Below, piece by piece: positions 34,180-46,688 of a stretch of DNA of 64,000 nucleotides. Position 1 is the first letter of the stretch; the number at the start of each line of letters is the position of its first letter. This stretch comes from Przewalskia tangutica (lineage: Eukaryota; Streptophyta; Magnoliopsida; Solanales; Solanaceae). The stretch lies in NCBI GenBank assembly GCA_029844215.1, contig CM056730.1, positions 50,356,924-50,420,923 of the forward strand, in the 5' to 3' direction. The notes beneath the pieces were generated by a model that worked only from the letters and a program-made list of their open reading frames with translations, was not told where the DNA came from and did no database searches. The translations under genes were made by a program, and so were the position numbers.

Positions 34180-35600
34180 ATTTATAAGTAGGAAAGTGAA
34201 TTACCTGGAGGTGTGGGGAATAGGTGAGGATACTTCTGCCTCATGTCTTCCTCGGCTTCCCACGTCATCTCCTCCCTGAGCTCGTTCCGCCACAAGACTT
34301 TGACGGAAGCCACGTCCTTCGTCCGCAGACGCCTAACCTGACGATCGATTATCGCTATGGGAATCTCCTCATACGATAACCCTCGGCCACTGGACATCGT
34401 CAATCGGGTGTACCTAGATGGATCCCGATACATCTCTCGGCATGGATACGTGAAAAACCGGATGCACCGCCTCCGATCGGACGGCAGATCCAACTCATAG
34501 GCAACCTTGCCTACCTGCGGACAATCAAACGGCCCAATGTACCTTGGCCGAAGTTTCCTTCTTCCGAATCTCATCACACCGCTTCATGGGTGACACCTTT
34601 AGGAAAACCCAATCATGAACCTCGAACTCGGATGCCGACGGCGATGATCTGCGATATGACTTACATCGACTCGGTGTCAACAACCTCTCTGGATAAGCTT
34701 CACCTTATCCACTGCTGCACCAAATCTGGTCCTACTAATCGCACTCGCCCATCGAACCAGCCTATAGGCGATCGCACTTCCTCCCATACAAGGCCTCATG
34801 GCGCCATCGAATCGGAGTGGTAGCTATTATTATACGCAAACTCAACTAGAGGAAAATGATCCTCCAGCTACCCACGGTCGATAACACAGCTCGCAACATA
34901 TCCTCAAGAGTCCGGATAGTGCGCTCGGCTGTCGTGCATGCGTGGATGGAATGCGATTTCGTGCTCACTGCGTCCCTAAACCTCTGGAAAGACCTCCGAA
35001 GTTAGCCGTGGCCCGGGCTCCTCATGCGATATGATCGAAATAGGGACTCCATGCGATCGACGATCTCTCGGATGTAAAGTCGGCATAATCCTCGGTAGAA
35101 AAAGTCGCCTGACGGGAAGAAAGTGGGCTGATTTCACACTGTCGACGATAACCCATATAGAATCATGTCTCCTCCGAGTGCGAGGTAATCCCGTGATGAA
35201 GTCCATGTTGATTACCTCCCACTTCGGTCGGGATCTCTATCGCTGCAACAAACCACCGTGCCTCCGGTGCTCTACCTTCACTGCGACAACATGGGCACCG
35301 AGCTACGAACTCGCAACGCCCTCTTCAAGCCATCCCACCAATACACGGATCTAAGGTCGTGGTACATTTTGGTCGACCACGGATGGATAGAGTAACGCTT
35401 GTGTGTGCTTCCCAAGAACTCGCGCCAAGTCCCAAACATCTGGAACACACAACTCGCCCTCAAACCTTAGCACCCCATGGTGCTACCTCAAAAGGACCCT
35501 TGCCTCACGAAGAGTTGTATCACGATAACGTGTCAAAGCGGATCCTCGAACTGTTGCCTCTTCACCTCGACGACGATGGAAGACTCGGCAACCTCACGAA
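34180..35600 (-). pseudogene. int: Element D integrase with chromodomain, frameshifted
   Basis: In coding order: a zinc-finger region near 35278-35463 (DLRSVYWWDGLKR), the core at 34976-35206 (MDFITGLPRTRRRHDSIWVI, SAHFLPVR, HGVPISIIS), a DDE third part that is unclear, then the tail and chromodomain at 34182-34577 (GKVAYELDLPSD, SYEEIPIAIIDRQVRRLR, VKVLWRN, EMTWEAEEDMRQKYPHLF). A C-terminal chromodomain is typical of chromoviruses of the Tekay/Del clade, which use it to target heterochromatin. Frames shift several times. It ends about 135 bp before the 3' LTR. Confidence 0.8.
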
Positions 35601-36900
35601 CTCGAACCCCATGCTATCGTAATCAATCAAACGACACCAAGGCTCGCTAATCGATGCAAATCACGAACCATGTCCTCCTCTGCCGCACATCCGATAGGCT
35701 CCCATGGACCTACGACTAAGGCATTCGCCACAACATTGGCCTTCCCGGGTGGTACAAGATATCAACATCGTAATCCTTAAGCAACTCTAACCACCGTCTG
35801 CCGTAAGTTCGGCTCCTCGGTGAAGATATCTTGGAGGCTCTTGTGGTGTATAAATATCCACATGAACCCCGCACAAGTAGTGCCTCCAGATCTTCAAGGC
35901 GTGAATCACCGCGCCAACTCAAATCATGGGTGGGGTAGTTCCTCGTGTTTCTTCATTGTCGGGATGCATATGCTATAACCTTGCCTGCTGCATCAACACA
36001 TCCCAACCCGATGCCCGACGATCACAATACACAACATAACCGTCTGGACCCTCCGGAAGAGTAAGAATGGGCGGTCGTCGATCTCTCTTTCAAGAATCGA
36101 AACCCCGCCACAAGCATCAGTCCATCAAACTTGGCCGCGCCGAGTCGGCCTAGTCAATGGTGCGTAGATAGAAGCAAACTTCTCACGAACCGAGATAATA
36201 TCCTGCAAGGCCCGAAATCTGCGAACCTCTGCCGGAGTAGTAGGTCTAGGCAAGTCTCGATCGCTTCGATCTTGGCGTATCCACTCGAATGCCGTCGGCC
36301 CGACAATATGCCCAAGAAAAGCCACCAAGTCAACCAAAACTCACATTTGGAAAACTTGGCGCATAAGCTGCAGTCTGAGAAGCGTCGGCCAGTCCTCAAA
36401 TGCTCGCGTGCTCTCGCTCTGGCGAGAATAAACCAAGATATCATCAATGAACACTATCACAAGCGTGTCCAAAATGGTTTGAACACTCGGTTCATCAAAT
36501 CCAGGAATACCCCCGGAGCATTGGTCAAACCAAAAGACATGACCCAGAACTCAGAAAGCCCGTACCGGGTCCGGAATGCAGACCTAGGGACATCCACCTC
36601 TCGACTCGCACTGATGATAGCCCGATCGCAGATCAATCTTGGAGAAACATCTCGCACTCGCGCCCGGTCGAACAAATCATCAATCCCGGGAAGGGTATCT
36701 GTTCTTAATGGTCACCTTGTTCACCGTAATCAACACACATGCGCAGCGTCCGCCCTTCTTCTTCACGAACAATCTGGCGCTCCCGGGAAACACTAGGCCC
36801 GATGAAGCCGCTTCTCCCAAATCCCTAAGCCGATCCTTCACTCTCTCAACTCGGCGGTGCCATCCTGTATGGCGGAATGGAAATAGGCGAGTGTCCGGCA
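35601..36900 (-). pseudogene. pol: Element D reverse transcriptase and RNase H, frameshifted
   Basis: RT parts: VNKVTIKNRYPSRD (36680-36901 piece), REVDVPRSAFRTRYG and VMSFGLTNAPGVFLDLMNRV (36457-36675), and AFLGHIVGP with DLPRPTTPAEVRRF (36125-36337). RNase H part: RRWLELLKDYDVDILYHPGR at 35716-35922. The usual YxDD box falls in the gap between frames near 36430-36460 and is not cleanly readable. Matches Ty3/gypsy RT in order and spacing. Element A's 1-1000 is the same region. Confidence 0.8.
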
Positions 36901-37500
36901 ATATGTCTATACAAAACTCAATCTCCTCTCGGGAGGATACGGGAAGGTCGCCCGAAACACGTCGGGAACTCTCGACTCATCGGGATCGAAAATCGCACTG
37001 CGGCCTCGATATCAAACACCCGAACGAGATGGTAGATATACCTCTTCTGCACCATCTTCCTAGCCTTGAGGTAGGAAATAAACCTATCCCTCGGCGATAC
37101 CGTACTCCTCCCACTCAACAATGGCTCCTCGAAGCTGGAACCGCACTACTCTCTCTGCAGTCTACATTGGCGTAGCAAGAAGCTAGCCAATCCATCCCCA
37201 TGATCACGTCGAAGTCAATCATCTCCAACTCTATCAAGTCGGCTAGGGTCTGACGACTGTAAATGGTCACAGGACAAGCTCTATATACCCGAGCTACCGA
37301 ATCACCCAGGCGTAGCTACCTCGAAAGGTCTATGGACTCGGGCTCTATCCCTATCCTACTAGCAATAAGGGAGATATATAGGGCGAGTAGAACCGGATCT
37401 ATCAAAGCATACACATCAAACCCGAGCCCGATAAGGTACTGTGGCGACATCGGTGAGGCCTCCGATCTGTCGGTGGACAAAGCATAAATGCGGTTCGAGG
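36901..37500 (-). pseudogene. pro: Element D protease and linker
   Basis: Near 37400 the minus strand carries a degraded aspartic-protease start (ALIDP with following residues out of frame). Near 37200-37260 it has DLIELEMIDFDVIMGMDWL, the second conserved protease part, followed by YANVDC. The linker to RT (36918-37121) reads SPRDRFISYLKARKMVQKR and YIYHLVRVFD. It is broken by several frameshifts. Confidence 0.65.
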
Positions 37501-38732
37501 ATCGCTAGAATCGGGACCGCGCCACGACCTGCGCGACCTGCTGGTCATGAGTACCTTGCCCTCCGGGCGAGTAGCTGTCGGGGATGAAGAAGACGCGAAA
37601 GAACTCATGGTGACCCTACCATCAAGCGCCGCGTCGGACGGTTCCTCGCATAGTGACCTGCGGCCTGGCCCGAAACAAGCTCCGTAGCACCACAACTCGA
37701 AGTGGGATCTACCGTCGGCCACATTGGGGGTCCGTCGGCGATTCTCTGCCGCTCGGGCGTCACGAAGTCTGGGGCCACAGTGCGCCTCGAATATCTGGGT
37801 CTTGAGGGCGGTGCGAGTGCTCTGGTGGCGTGGTGCAAATCTAGATCGCTGCCGTGAGCCGCCACCACGATAGCCACCAAAAGACCTGCCGTCTGGTCTT
37901 CTGCTGCTGCTATCAACCGTCGGTCTCTACGCTCGCCGCGCATCCAAGAGCATGAGCTGCGTGCGGGTAATGTCCATACGGTGAAGAGAAACACCGCATA
38001 CGACTCGGCCATATAATCATCTAGCGGTGGCGTGGCGGTGCACCTATCCTCCATATCGCTCGGCTAACGCCGGGACATATCGAGCCAATGAATCAAACTC
38101 GACATTGTACTCACGGCGGTCGTCCTCTGCGCCTCGGCGGTAAAAATCTATCGGCCGCGCCCTCGCATCCGTGAGGCAAGAAGTGAGTGAGAAAGCCTCG
38201 AGAACTCATCCCAGTAGTTGGGGATCGTGCTCTCCCGGGATAACTCCACGAATCAAACCAATCGATCGCGGTATCACGCGGCCTATGTGAACCAAAGATC
38301 ACGGACTCGGTCTCCGCGCACGATCACTCTCAAAATCCTCTGTGGTAGCGGATGAACTCCTGTGGATCATCCTCCGGCCTCGACCAGTAAAACTGCGGCG
38401 GGCTCTGACTCGAGAAAGTCTCGTAGCCTCAAACTCTCGCCTCGGGTGAACCACGGATCGAATCGCCGCATCGGCTGTCCTCGTATGCGCCCGCGATCCC
38501 GGCGATGGCGGGCCATCTCTCGTAACCATCTCATTCGCTCCGGTGTGGGGACCGGAGGTGTAGGTCTTGTGGTCTCTCGGCGGCTGCTGCGACCTAAACC
38601 CTCACGGGGTCGGCGGCGTCGTAGAACTCGCCGTCTACGGTATAGGCCCGGGCGAGCCTCGTGACTCTAGGTGTCCACTAGCGACTCCTCGGTGCCTTGC
38701 CGCCACGGGCGGGTTGCCTTACGTGGAGGCAT
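37501..38732 (-). pseudogene. gag: Element D gag, frameshifted
   Basis: The ATG at 38732-38730 lies in the same context as A's start (AGGCAT on the plus strand). Capsid fragments are DTAIDWFDSW and FLTHFLPHGCEGAADRFL (38111-38302), matching DTAVDWFDSW and FLTHFLPPQM in A. A nucleocapsid remnant, GQAAGHYARNRPTRR, is at 37605-37680, a CCHC knuckle with cysteines lost or out of frame. It would form the particle shell. Confidence 0.75.
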
Positions 38733-38914
38733 GGTATTCTGAGAAAAGGAATACGTTAGAGGGTCGACTTTAACATCGCTCTAAGCACGATCTCGAGTGA
38801 GAAGAATGGAAACCAATCCTAAATATCCTATAGCCTCACGATTATTGGTGTGGTGCACAACACGATAATCAAGACTTACTAGATACGTGCTGTAGACACT
38901 TTCAGAGGATTAAG

Positions 38915-38926
38915 CGCTCGATACCA
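38915..38926 (-). promoter_or_regulatory. Primer binding site of element D
   Basis: Minus strand TGGTATCGAGCG, four bases from the LTR end. It lacks the A of CAG found in B's canonical site. Confidence 0.8.
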
Positions 38927-38930
38927 CTTT

Positions 38931-41370
38931 TGTCACGACTGTTCGGGGCGTGGTAGTGCCTTACGGGCACCCAGCGATCATACATCAGAGAAAATCAGCG
39001 GAAATATAAAACAAGACATGAAAGTTGTAAAATGAGACACAGTTTATCTGATGAAAAGCTTGCCTTTCGGCATATAGATAACCCAAGTTTTGCAGTTACA
39101 TCCCAACTGTACAATAGGACTACAGACCTCTCAGGAAGTAAACAACTATGGCGGGACAGGGCCCCGCCATACCCTGAATGTACAAAACTATCTACAATAC
39201 AGGGAGATCGTGCAAAAGTAGAGCCTACGGAGAAGATGGAGCTCCTAACACCAATGCAAAGAGATCCTAAGGATGTGGATCTAGCACCTGCTTGCCTTTA
39301 CCTGCGGCATGAACGCAGCCCCCCGAAGGAGGTCAGTACAACAGGTACTAAGTATGTGAAACTGTAAAGTACTTAAACGAAAACATATCATTTTAAAAAT
39401 CAGTTTTGCAAGTATGTATGAAACAACCAGTAGCGCACATAGTGCCACATCATAAACAAGAGCAACAATAGGTAAGCATGCGAGTCTTTTCTAGGCTGCG
39501 AACGATCTAAGCGGGGCCAATTGCGTAGTATCACCATGCAAGCCTAATCTCGGACTCCGTAGTCGCGTAGGCCACTCACATAGGCCGCGTAGGGTATATA
39601 ACCCGCATCGAGGGTAGCTACTCCTCGGCATCGCCCCGGACTCGTAGTCCGCGTGGCCACATAGACGCGTGGTATAACCCGCATCACTAACACGGAACTC
39701 CGTAGCTCGCATAGGTCCTGGACCCGCGTGAGGTATTCTCGAATCATGGTCCTGCATCGCTGAGTCTACCGCGTCGGAGGCGACAACCCGGTAATATCTC
39801 AAGAGGTGAGTGATATTATACTAACATAACAGCTTATCGTTAAACAACATAAGCACAACAAGAATACTCTCTTATACAAACGTTACAAAACACTAACACA
39901 CATAGCATCATATCATGTCTACTTATCAAACCATCTTATTATTCTTTTCACAAATCAATATAAGTGCGTTATAAACACATAGGCAAACTGTTTCTTTTAT
40001 CATGCTTAAGTGGTTATACCTAACTTCCCATAAAGCTAGTATAACTCGTAAGCTTCTGTTTAAAAACCAATTAGTTCTCTTCTGTTAAAAATGATTCAGT
40101 AATCTTTTGAAATGCTTTCAGATCCTTATTATTCAGGCTTAAGTCGCAAGACATTGCCGTAAGTATTATTCAGGCTTAAGTCAAAAGACATTGCCGTAAG
40201 TATTATTCAGTTAACACGTGTACGTCTACCGTACTATATATATTTTAAAATATCATGCTTTAGGAAGAATCACATACCTTCTCGGCGAAAACCACCGCGA
40301 GTTGAATATGTGCGCGAAGAATCAACCTATAATAGTCGAACACGTCTATCAACGTCTAGACTACTCATGCTTGATTCTAAGCAGAGGGTTCTATATCCTA
40401 CGGAAAATTGGGCAGCACTTCCCTACCCGGTGAGCTACTCAAGTCTACTGTGAAAACAGTCCTATGTAAGTACAATTTGATTATTCTTCTTTTAAACCCT
40501 TCTACTGTGATAACAGTTCAATTCTATTCTGTAATATTCTTCTAAGTATTTAATACTTATTCTTTTACTACAACAGTATGTATTCTCTAATTCAAAAGAG
40601 GGTTAGGATTATTTACCTCGGTAAGCCCAATAATATCCTAGATAAAAGTCGATCCGGAGCAAGGCTTAGCTCCTAAGTTGTACGCTCCGATAGCTCCAAG
40701 GAAACCTTAGAAGTTCTTTACAACTTCTACTAAGTACTAAAGGATTTGGGCTAGGGTATTTTGGGCATTATAACAATACTAGAAGGCAACTTTTCTACCA
40801 AGGGAGGGGGGTAGTGTTTCGGCTAGGCTTCTTTTAGAGAGAGGGTATTCGGCTAATACTTCACAAGGGGGGGAGAAGTGAGGATTAGGACGATGGCTCA
40901 CAAGGGGGAATTATGATTTAGGCTTGGAAATTTGTGATGAATAAGTCTACAAAGAGAGGGGTATTTATAGGAAACCAAGGGCCAGATCAAGCCAAGTGGG
41001 GGCAAGTGGAGGCCAAGATTTGCCCAGTGCCCCTAACCTACTCCTCAAATCACTCCACAAACAAAGGTCCATGTTCTAAGCCCCAAAAGCCTCCCAATCG
41101 TCCAAGGCAAAAGGCCACTTGGCCGTCCACTTGAGGGTGACAAGTGTCACCCTCTCGTTGGTCCAAAAAGGTTCCGTCGCTCGGAAAAATTCGCAAAAAT
41201 TAGAAATGACATAGCCGGAATTTACCCTACGCGAGTCGTGTAAAACGTTTCGTCGGAAAACGATTCTTTGTGTGAGTTGTGCCCAAAAAACGTCCTAGGC
41301 CTAAACTTTTAAGGCTATACTTTCGTACGTACGCCCTCACGTACATACTCCGGAAATACGGGGTATAACA
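38931..41370 (-). repeat. Element D 5' LTR (2440 bp)
   Basis: Ends TGTCACGACTG (38931) and GGGGTATAACA (41370), followed by the target duplication CTTAC. The TATA box is at 40962-40969. It keeps CAG/CTG at places where the 3' LTR shows CG and the reverse at others. No genes are visible. Confidence 0.92.
40962..40969 (-). promoter_or_regulatory. TATA box of element D 5' LTR
   Basis: TATAAATA on the minus strand in CTATAAATACCCCTC. As the 5' LTR this would drive element transcription toward lower coordinates. Confidence 0.68.
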
Positions 41371-41375
41371 CTTAC

Positions 41376-41740
41376 GCCCATACCCGGCTTCATAAGGCGA
41401 CATCCGAATACTGAAATGATAGTTATTATAATACTCACTCAACAAGAGGCGAATAATCCTTACAGCTACCTCTGAAAATCCAAAAACACCGGCCCGAAAG
41501 TGAATGCAATACTGAGACTCACCTGAGTTCCTAACCTTGCCTGGTAAAACCTCCATAAAAAAAGAAAGAAATGGCGGGCTCATTGCTGTCATAAAGTAAA
41601 AGTAGGAACCCGTGCGATCTTACAACCTTCCGATATATAACATCTCGCATAACCTCTCCGAGTAAATAGCGATTCGTGAAAGACAAGATGGTGACCTCAT
41701 CGGCCGACCATCGGTCGAACGCATCCACGAACGCGTACGA
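41376..41740 (-). pseudogene. Element C integrase remnant (part right of element D)
   Basis: Continues the tail cut at 31578. The minus-strand piece at about 41390-41592 reads LSEYYNNYHFSIRMSPYEAGYGRK, the conserved stretch after the integrase core in gypsy elements. No DDE motif is readable upstream. Confidence 0.6.
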
Positions 41741-42270
41741 TGGTTAACTAAACTTGGTCCTAACACCCTCGTGACCCTATCACAAAGTGGGACCACCACA
41801 ATTTTTCCTTACTTCAAACCGGGCTGCGGGTTGACCCGCAATCTGGCCTCAACCCGACCCATTTCTCGCGCCAAGCTCTTGTTTCCCGATCCGGAACAAT
41901 CTCACCATCAAGTCACGAAAACTTAGTGGTCTTCTTAGCTCAACTACCCTCTTTCATTTCACACCACTAAGGGACTTATCACACAAATATATCTCAGGTA
42001 TACTATGCACTCCGATAAGGGTCAAACATAAAAATAAATCTTTTACTCAAGATGGCCTTGCCTCTAAGGTCTCCACGTATAAAACTCTAAGGCTCACACT
42101 TTCCCTATCCCCAATCTTACCCTTTTACCTAACCATGATTTCTAATCACAATTAACACAATGTTATCTGAACATAACACTTAAAATATACTCAACTTATC
42201 ACACATACTAATCTCTAGAGGGTTAAGGATATACATGTATCTACTGCTTCATCCCCCTTTGTCGTTCTAA
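41741..42270 (-). other. Noncoding spacer of element C
   Basis: Reverse-strand counterpart of 9722-10480 in B, with GCGGGTTGACCCGC at about 41825 and CTCTAGAGGGTTAAGGATAT near 42213-42232. No gene is present. It takes the place of protease, RT and RNase H. Confidence 0.6.
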
Positions 42271-42274
42271 TCAA

Positions 42275-43254
42275 TCCTGCCCTGTTGGGCGAATAACTAG
42301 GGAAGGTGATGAACTAGCCACTGATCCTGAAGGCTGAGTCTCTACATCCGCGCCACTGCAGTCGGACAATTTCCGCAAAATGGCCTGCGCATGGCATAAC
42401 AATTTGTCGAAGAAGTACGACACTCCCACAATGACACCTACCACAATGGCCACACCGAGGTGGGGTGGCCTCTCAGCTAACACCCTTTCTCTCCGAACCA
42501 CCGAATCGCAACTAATCGGTAGGTGAGTCCTCCTACTGCATCCTCCTACTTGAACATTCTTTCGTCACATGGCCCTGACGGCCGCAGGTAAAACAAGCAC
42601 CAACAAAAAGACGACATTCCTCGGGATAACGTCTGCCACACTGTGAACACTGAGGGAAAACTGAATCCGGCTGGCTGGAACCTACGTGTATCTGTGAACC
42701 AGAAGCCCTGGAGCTCTGACCAACTCCTGCATACCGAACGCCCCGAAGTGCATGGAGGACCACTCATCTTGGCGGAGGCGCATAACTTGATCTGCTGCGA
42801 GAAGGTCCACTCGAAAGTTACCAAAGGACCTGCATTACGGCCTCTTCGCTGATCTTGGTTAACCCGTCGATCCTACGTTTCTCGGCTGCTTGTGCATAAG
42901 CCGTCGCACGAGCCATGCTCATCAAGAGCTACTATTGCACCCTCTCTTAGATACTCATCAAGACCCGTGAGAAATCGGTACATAATATACTCTCTGGTTG
43001 CTAACTCCATAGCTAGGAACAGGGTCGTCTCTTTGCCATCCATACTTTACGCTCTTGGTCGTGGGCGAAGGTTCAAATATCATGGCGGCAATGGAGCTAA
43101 CTGCCGTGTGCTAGACTTCTGCTTTGGTGGCGACGTCAGAACTCCCGAATGAAGCACCACTCGGTGATGATTGGGCACGTGCCTCGTAACCCTGCGTGCT
43201 GCTCGCGGCTCACGCCTTGCCGCTACGTGCTCGGGTCGCCTTTGGCGGAGGCAT
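42275..43254 (-). pseudogene. gag: Element C gag, lacking the capsid core
   Basis: The ATG at 43254-43252 sits in the family context. The sequence equivalent to B's FEPLVPRP and LATREYIMYRF lies near 43085-42975, only about 260 bp from the ATG, so the same ~400-bp core is missing as in B. The nucleocapsid at 42533-42763 reads FPQCSQCGRRYPEEC, then ACFTCGRQGHVTKECSSRR, a good CCHC knuckle, with another degraded one near 42400. Several frameshifts separate the pieces. Confidence 0.75.
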
Positions 43255-43429
43255 AGCGTGAGGAAAGAAATACGTTAGAGGGTCCAACATATAACACGAC
43301 TCTAAGGCATGATCTCAGTGAGAAGAGTGGAAACCAATCCTAAATATCCTATAACCTCACGATTATTGGTGTGGTGCACGCGATAAAGACTCTACTAGAT
43401 ACTGATGCAGACACCTTCCGAGGATTAAG

Positions 43430-43441
43430 CGCTCGATACCA
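43430..43441 (-). promoter_or_regulatory. Primer binding site of element C
   Basis: Minus strand TGGTATCGAGCG, four bases from the LTR end at 43446, with the same missing A as in A, D and E. Confidence 0.8.
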
Positions 43442-43445
43442 CTTT

Positions 43446-46400
43446 TGTCACGACCCGACCGGGCGTGATCGTGCCTTACGGGCACCCAGTAGACATACAT
43501 CGAGTAACGGCGGAATATAAAACAAGACATGAAACAATATGAAGTGAAAGCAGTTTATTCGAGAAAAGTTGCCTTTCGGCATATATATATAAAAACTTGA
43601 GCGATTACATCCCTTTTACAAACCACGCGTATGATTACTACTGCACCTCTAAGAATGTTATAACAACAATGGAGGACGGGGCCGCCATACCACGAATGTA
43701 AGTACCTCTACAACGAGGACTATACGAAAGATAAGCCTCGGAGACACGGAGCTTCTCAAAACGCTGACTGTGACCACATGAGCGAGGATCAACAATCGGT
43801 GTACCTCTACTGCGGCATGAACGCAGCCCCGAAGGAGTCGATACAACAGTACCAAGTATGTGGCCAGAAAATCGTAAATGAAATCATAATAGTCTATATA
43901 AAGCAGAAGACATATATGATAACCATTTACGATACCTGATATATGTGATCATGTCAAGTCGTGGACTCATGCCGCGAAGTCATCACTCAATATAACCATG
44001 GGTCTCATGCCCACAATATCAATCATGCGTGGAATTCCTTCCTCATCTTTGGCGATCCATGATATATAAAAGCACCAAGAATACATATGAACATCGAGTC
44101 TACGTGTCAAAATAAAGCATGCGGGGTAAATGCGAAGGCATAGCCGACCACTAAAACCCACGGTACCAACAATGCTATAAAGCGTATCACGAGGTCTTTC
44201 TAGGCGCGCCACATGATCGGCGGCCACCCTCGGTATCAATGTGCGCGTCTAATCCTGGAACTTACCGCGACTCGCATAGGCCACAGCGTAGGCGTATGAG
44301 GTATTCCTCGGCCGAGTAGCTAACCCGCGGCATACACCTGGACTCTCGTATTCCGCATGGCCACATAGACCGCATGAGGTATTCCTCGCACACTAACCTG
44401 GAACTCTCGTAGCTCCGCATAGGTCCCCTGGACCCGCATGAGGCATCCCTCACATCGGGGGGCAGCTTAACCCCCGGTATAACATGTCAAGAGGTGAGTG
44501 GTACAATAATAACATAACGGCTTATCGTTAAACAACATAAGCACAACAAGGGAAACCCCTTTACACAAACATCACAAGACACTAACACACGTAGCATCCT
44601 AACATGTTTACTTATCAAACCAACAAGAAAGTATTACAAGGTTATCACAAACCAACATAGTCAAGTTATTCACACAAGGTACTTTTTATTTTATCCCAAC
44701 AAGTTCGGGTTTTTATCCCCAAGGTACTTCATACATTAACTCTTTTAAAAAGATCCGTTTCTTTCACAAGAGTCACACGATACCCGTAGTATCAAAATAG
44801 AGTGACTATCTTTTTAAGTAAACCAAAACAATTTCCCTACCTTCTTTTTGAACCAACTTAAGACAAAAGCATGCCTTCCTTTTTAAACGAAAACACTTCA
44901 AATTTTCAAGTCTTTGTCTTTTATAAATCAAGTCCTTACTTTGAAATTTTAAGAAAATCAAAACTTGTTTATTAATGATCTTATTAAAGCAGCCATGATC
45001 TAGGAAATGTAATACAATTTTGTCTTATCTTAGCTTACATGCGGATGGAGGTTTCTCTGGTTTTAATAATACTTAATTAGTCAATACATTTTCCTTTATT
45101 AGCGCATGATGGTTTGTTCGATACTTATTCTCATTTCCGAAATCAATACAAGGCTTTCATAAACAATTAAGTAAACCGTTCCTTTTATCTCTCTTAAGTC
45201 GTTATACCTAACTTCCCATAAAGCTAGTATAACTCTTAAGCTTTTAAAACCAAGTATTACTCTTCTTTCAAAAACGATTCTTAATTCTTTTGAAATACTT
45301 CAAGATTCTTATTATTTAAAACTCAAGTCAAAGACATCGAGGTAAAACCACGTTCAGTTAACACACGTACGTCTACCGTACTATATATATTCTTTTAAAA
45401 TATCATGCTCAAGAGGATAGGAAGAATCACATACCTCCTCGGCGAAATCCACCTGCCAAGTCGAATATGTCGCGCGCAGAGTATCAACCTATAATAGTCA
45501 AATACGTCTATCAACGTCTAGACTACTCTGTAGAATATTCTAAGCAGAAGGTTCTTAATTCTACGGAAAATTGGGCAAGACTTCCCTGCAGTCAACTACT
45601 CAAGTCCATCAGTAAATACAGTCCTATGTAAGTACAGTTCAATTCTCTTCTTTAAAATCCTTCTATATCTTATACTCATTTCTATACTACTATAGTATGT
45701 AGCCTCCAATTACAATAGAAGGACATGATTAATTACCTCGATAAGCCCAAAATTATCCAAGTTTAATATCGATCCTGAGCAACATTTAGCTCCTACTCCG
45801 TGCGCTCCAACCCGCTCCAAGCAACCCTTATACGCTCCTAACCAACTCCTCTTTAAGAACCAACCTAAACAAGTGAAGAACACTAAGGTTCTTGTCCTCA
45901 CAACTCTCGGCCAAGGTGAGGCTTTAGGGGCTAGGGTGTGAAATCTTTTCTAACCTTTTGGCTAACAATCTTCCTAATACACTAAGGAAGAACACTTAAG
46001 AGTTTGGGAATTTTTGGACAAAGTTTGGTTAAGGGAGAGGGGTGTGGGACGAGAACTATCAAGAGGGAGTTTGGCGAGAGCTACTAGGAAGGGGGTGTTT
46101 GGACGAGATCTTCTCAAAGGGAGAGGATTTTGAGACTTGGAAATTGTTCAAGTGATGAAGAAGTCTTGCACAAGAGGGGGGTATTTATAGAACCACCAAT
46201 GGTCTAGATTAAAACAAATGGAGGGTGAAGATTTGGATCCATGTGAAGAATGAGGTCTTCCAACCAAGTGTCCACCACAATGTTGGGACATATGTCCACC
46301 ACAACCTTGGGACATATGTCCCCCACAACAAAGAGCCATGTGGCCTTCCACTAGGCACAAAAAACGTCCAACATACCTACTCCCACTCACCAAAAGAAAA

Positions 46401-46683
46401 ATATCTTCCAAGACTTTGACCACTTGACCTTGTCCACTTGGCCAACATTTTCGTCCAACCCATGCCAACTAAGGGTGACACATGTCGCCCTCCTATTGGT
46501 CCAAAATATTTCATCTCCCGGAAAAATCCGTAATCGGTTAAAATATTAAAAACGTAGAATTTCCTTCACAAGGTTCGGAATCTTTTCCGTTGAAAGTTCA
46601 CAATTCCATCCATAACCTAATTAGGGTTTGTACAAATGTACGTACGTCCTCACATACATACTCTGGAAATACGGGGTATAACA
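43446..46683 (-). repeat. Element C 5' LTR (3238 bp)
   Basis: Ends TGTCACGACCC (43446) and GGGGTATAACA (46683), followed by the target duplication CATAT. The TATA box is at 46182-46189. It contains the ~154-bp leader segment that the 3' LTR lacks. Otherwise it is very close to 27773-30856. No genes are visible. Confidence 0.91.
46182..46189 (-). promoter_or_regulatory. TATA box of element C 5' LTR
   Basis: TATAAATA on the minus strand in CTATAAATACCCCCC. Transcription would run toward lower coordinates through gag. Confidence 0.68.
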
Positions 46684-46688
46684 CATAT

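Larger units (their letters stand above)
31579..41370 (-). mobile_element. Element D: Tekay/Del-type gypsy element, complete, nested in element C
   Basis: Minus strand. 5' LTR 38931-41370, primer site 38915-38926, gag, protease, RT-RNase H, integrase with chromodomain, 3' LTR 31579-34044. The element is flanked by CTTAC at 31574-31578 and 41371-41375. The internal region is about 4.9 kb. Every domain of an autonomous Tekay-type element is recognisable, but the reading frame breaks every 60-150 codons. The two LTRs differ mainly by small indels at CAG/CTG/CCG, in both directions, which argues that many breaks are consensus errors in a young insertion. Confidence 0.93.
27773..46683 (-). mobile_element. 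Element C: pol-deleted gypsy element inserted in the Ogre-like LTR
   Basis: Minus strand. 5' LTR 43446-46683, primer site 43430-43441, gag 42275-43254, spacer, integrase remnant, polypurine tract, 3' LTR 27773-30856. Both ends are flanked by CATAT (27768-27772 and 46684-46688), a perfect 5-bp target duplication. The internal region (about 2.8 kb) is split by element D at 31579-41370. Gag has the same missing core as in B, so B and C share an ancestor. It is non-autonomous. Confidence 0.92.
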
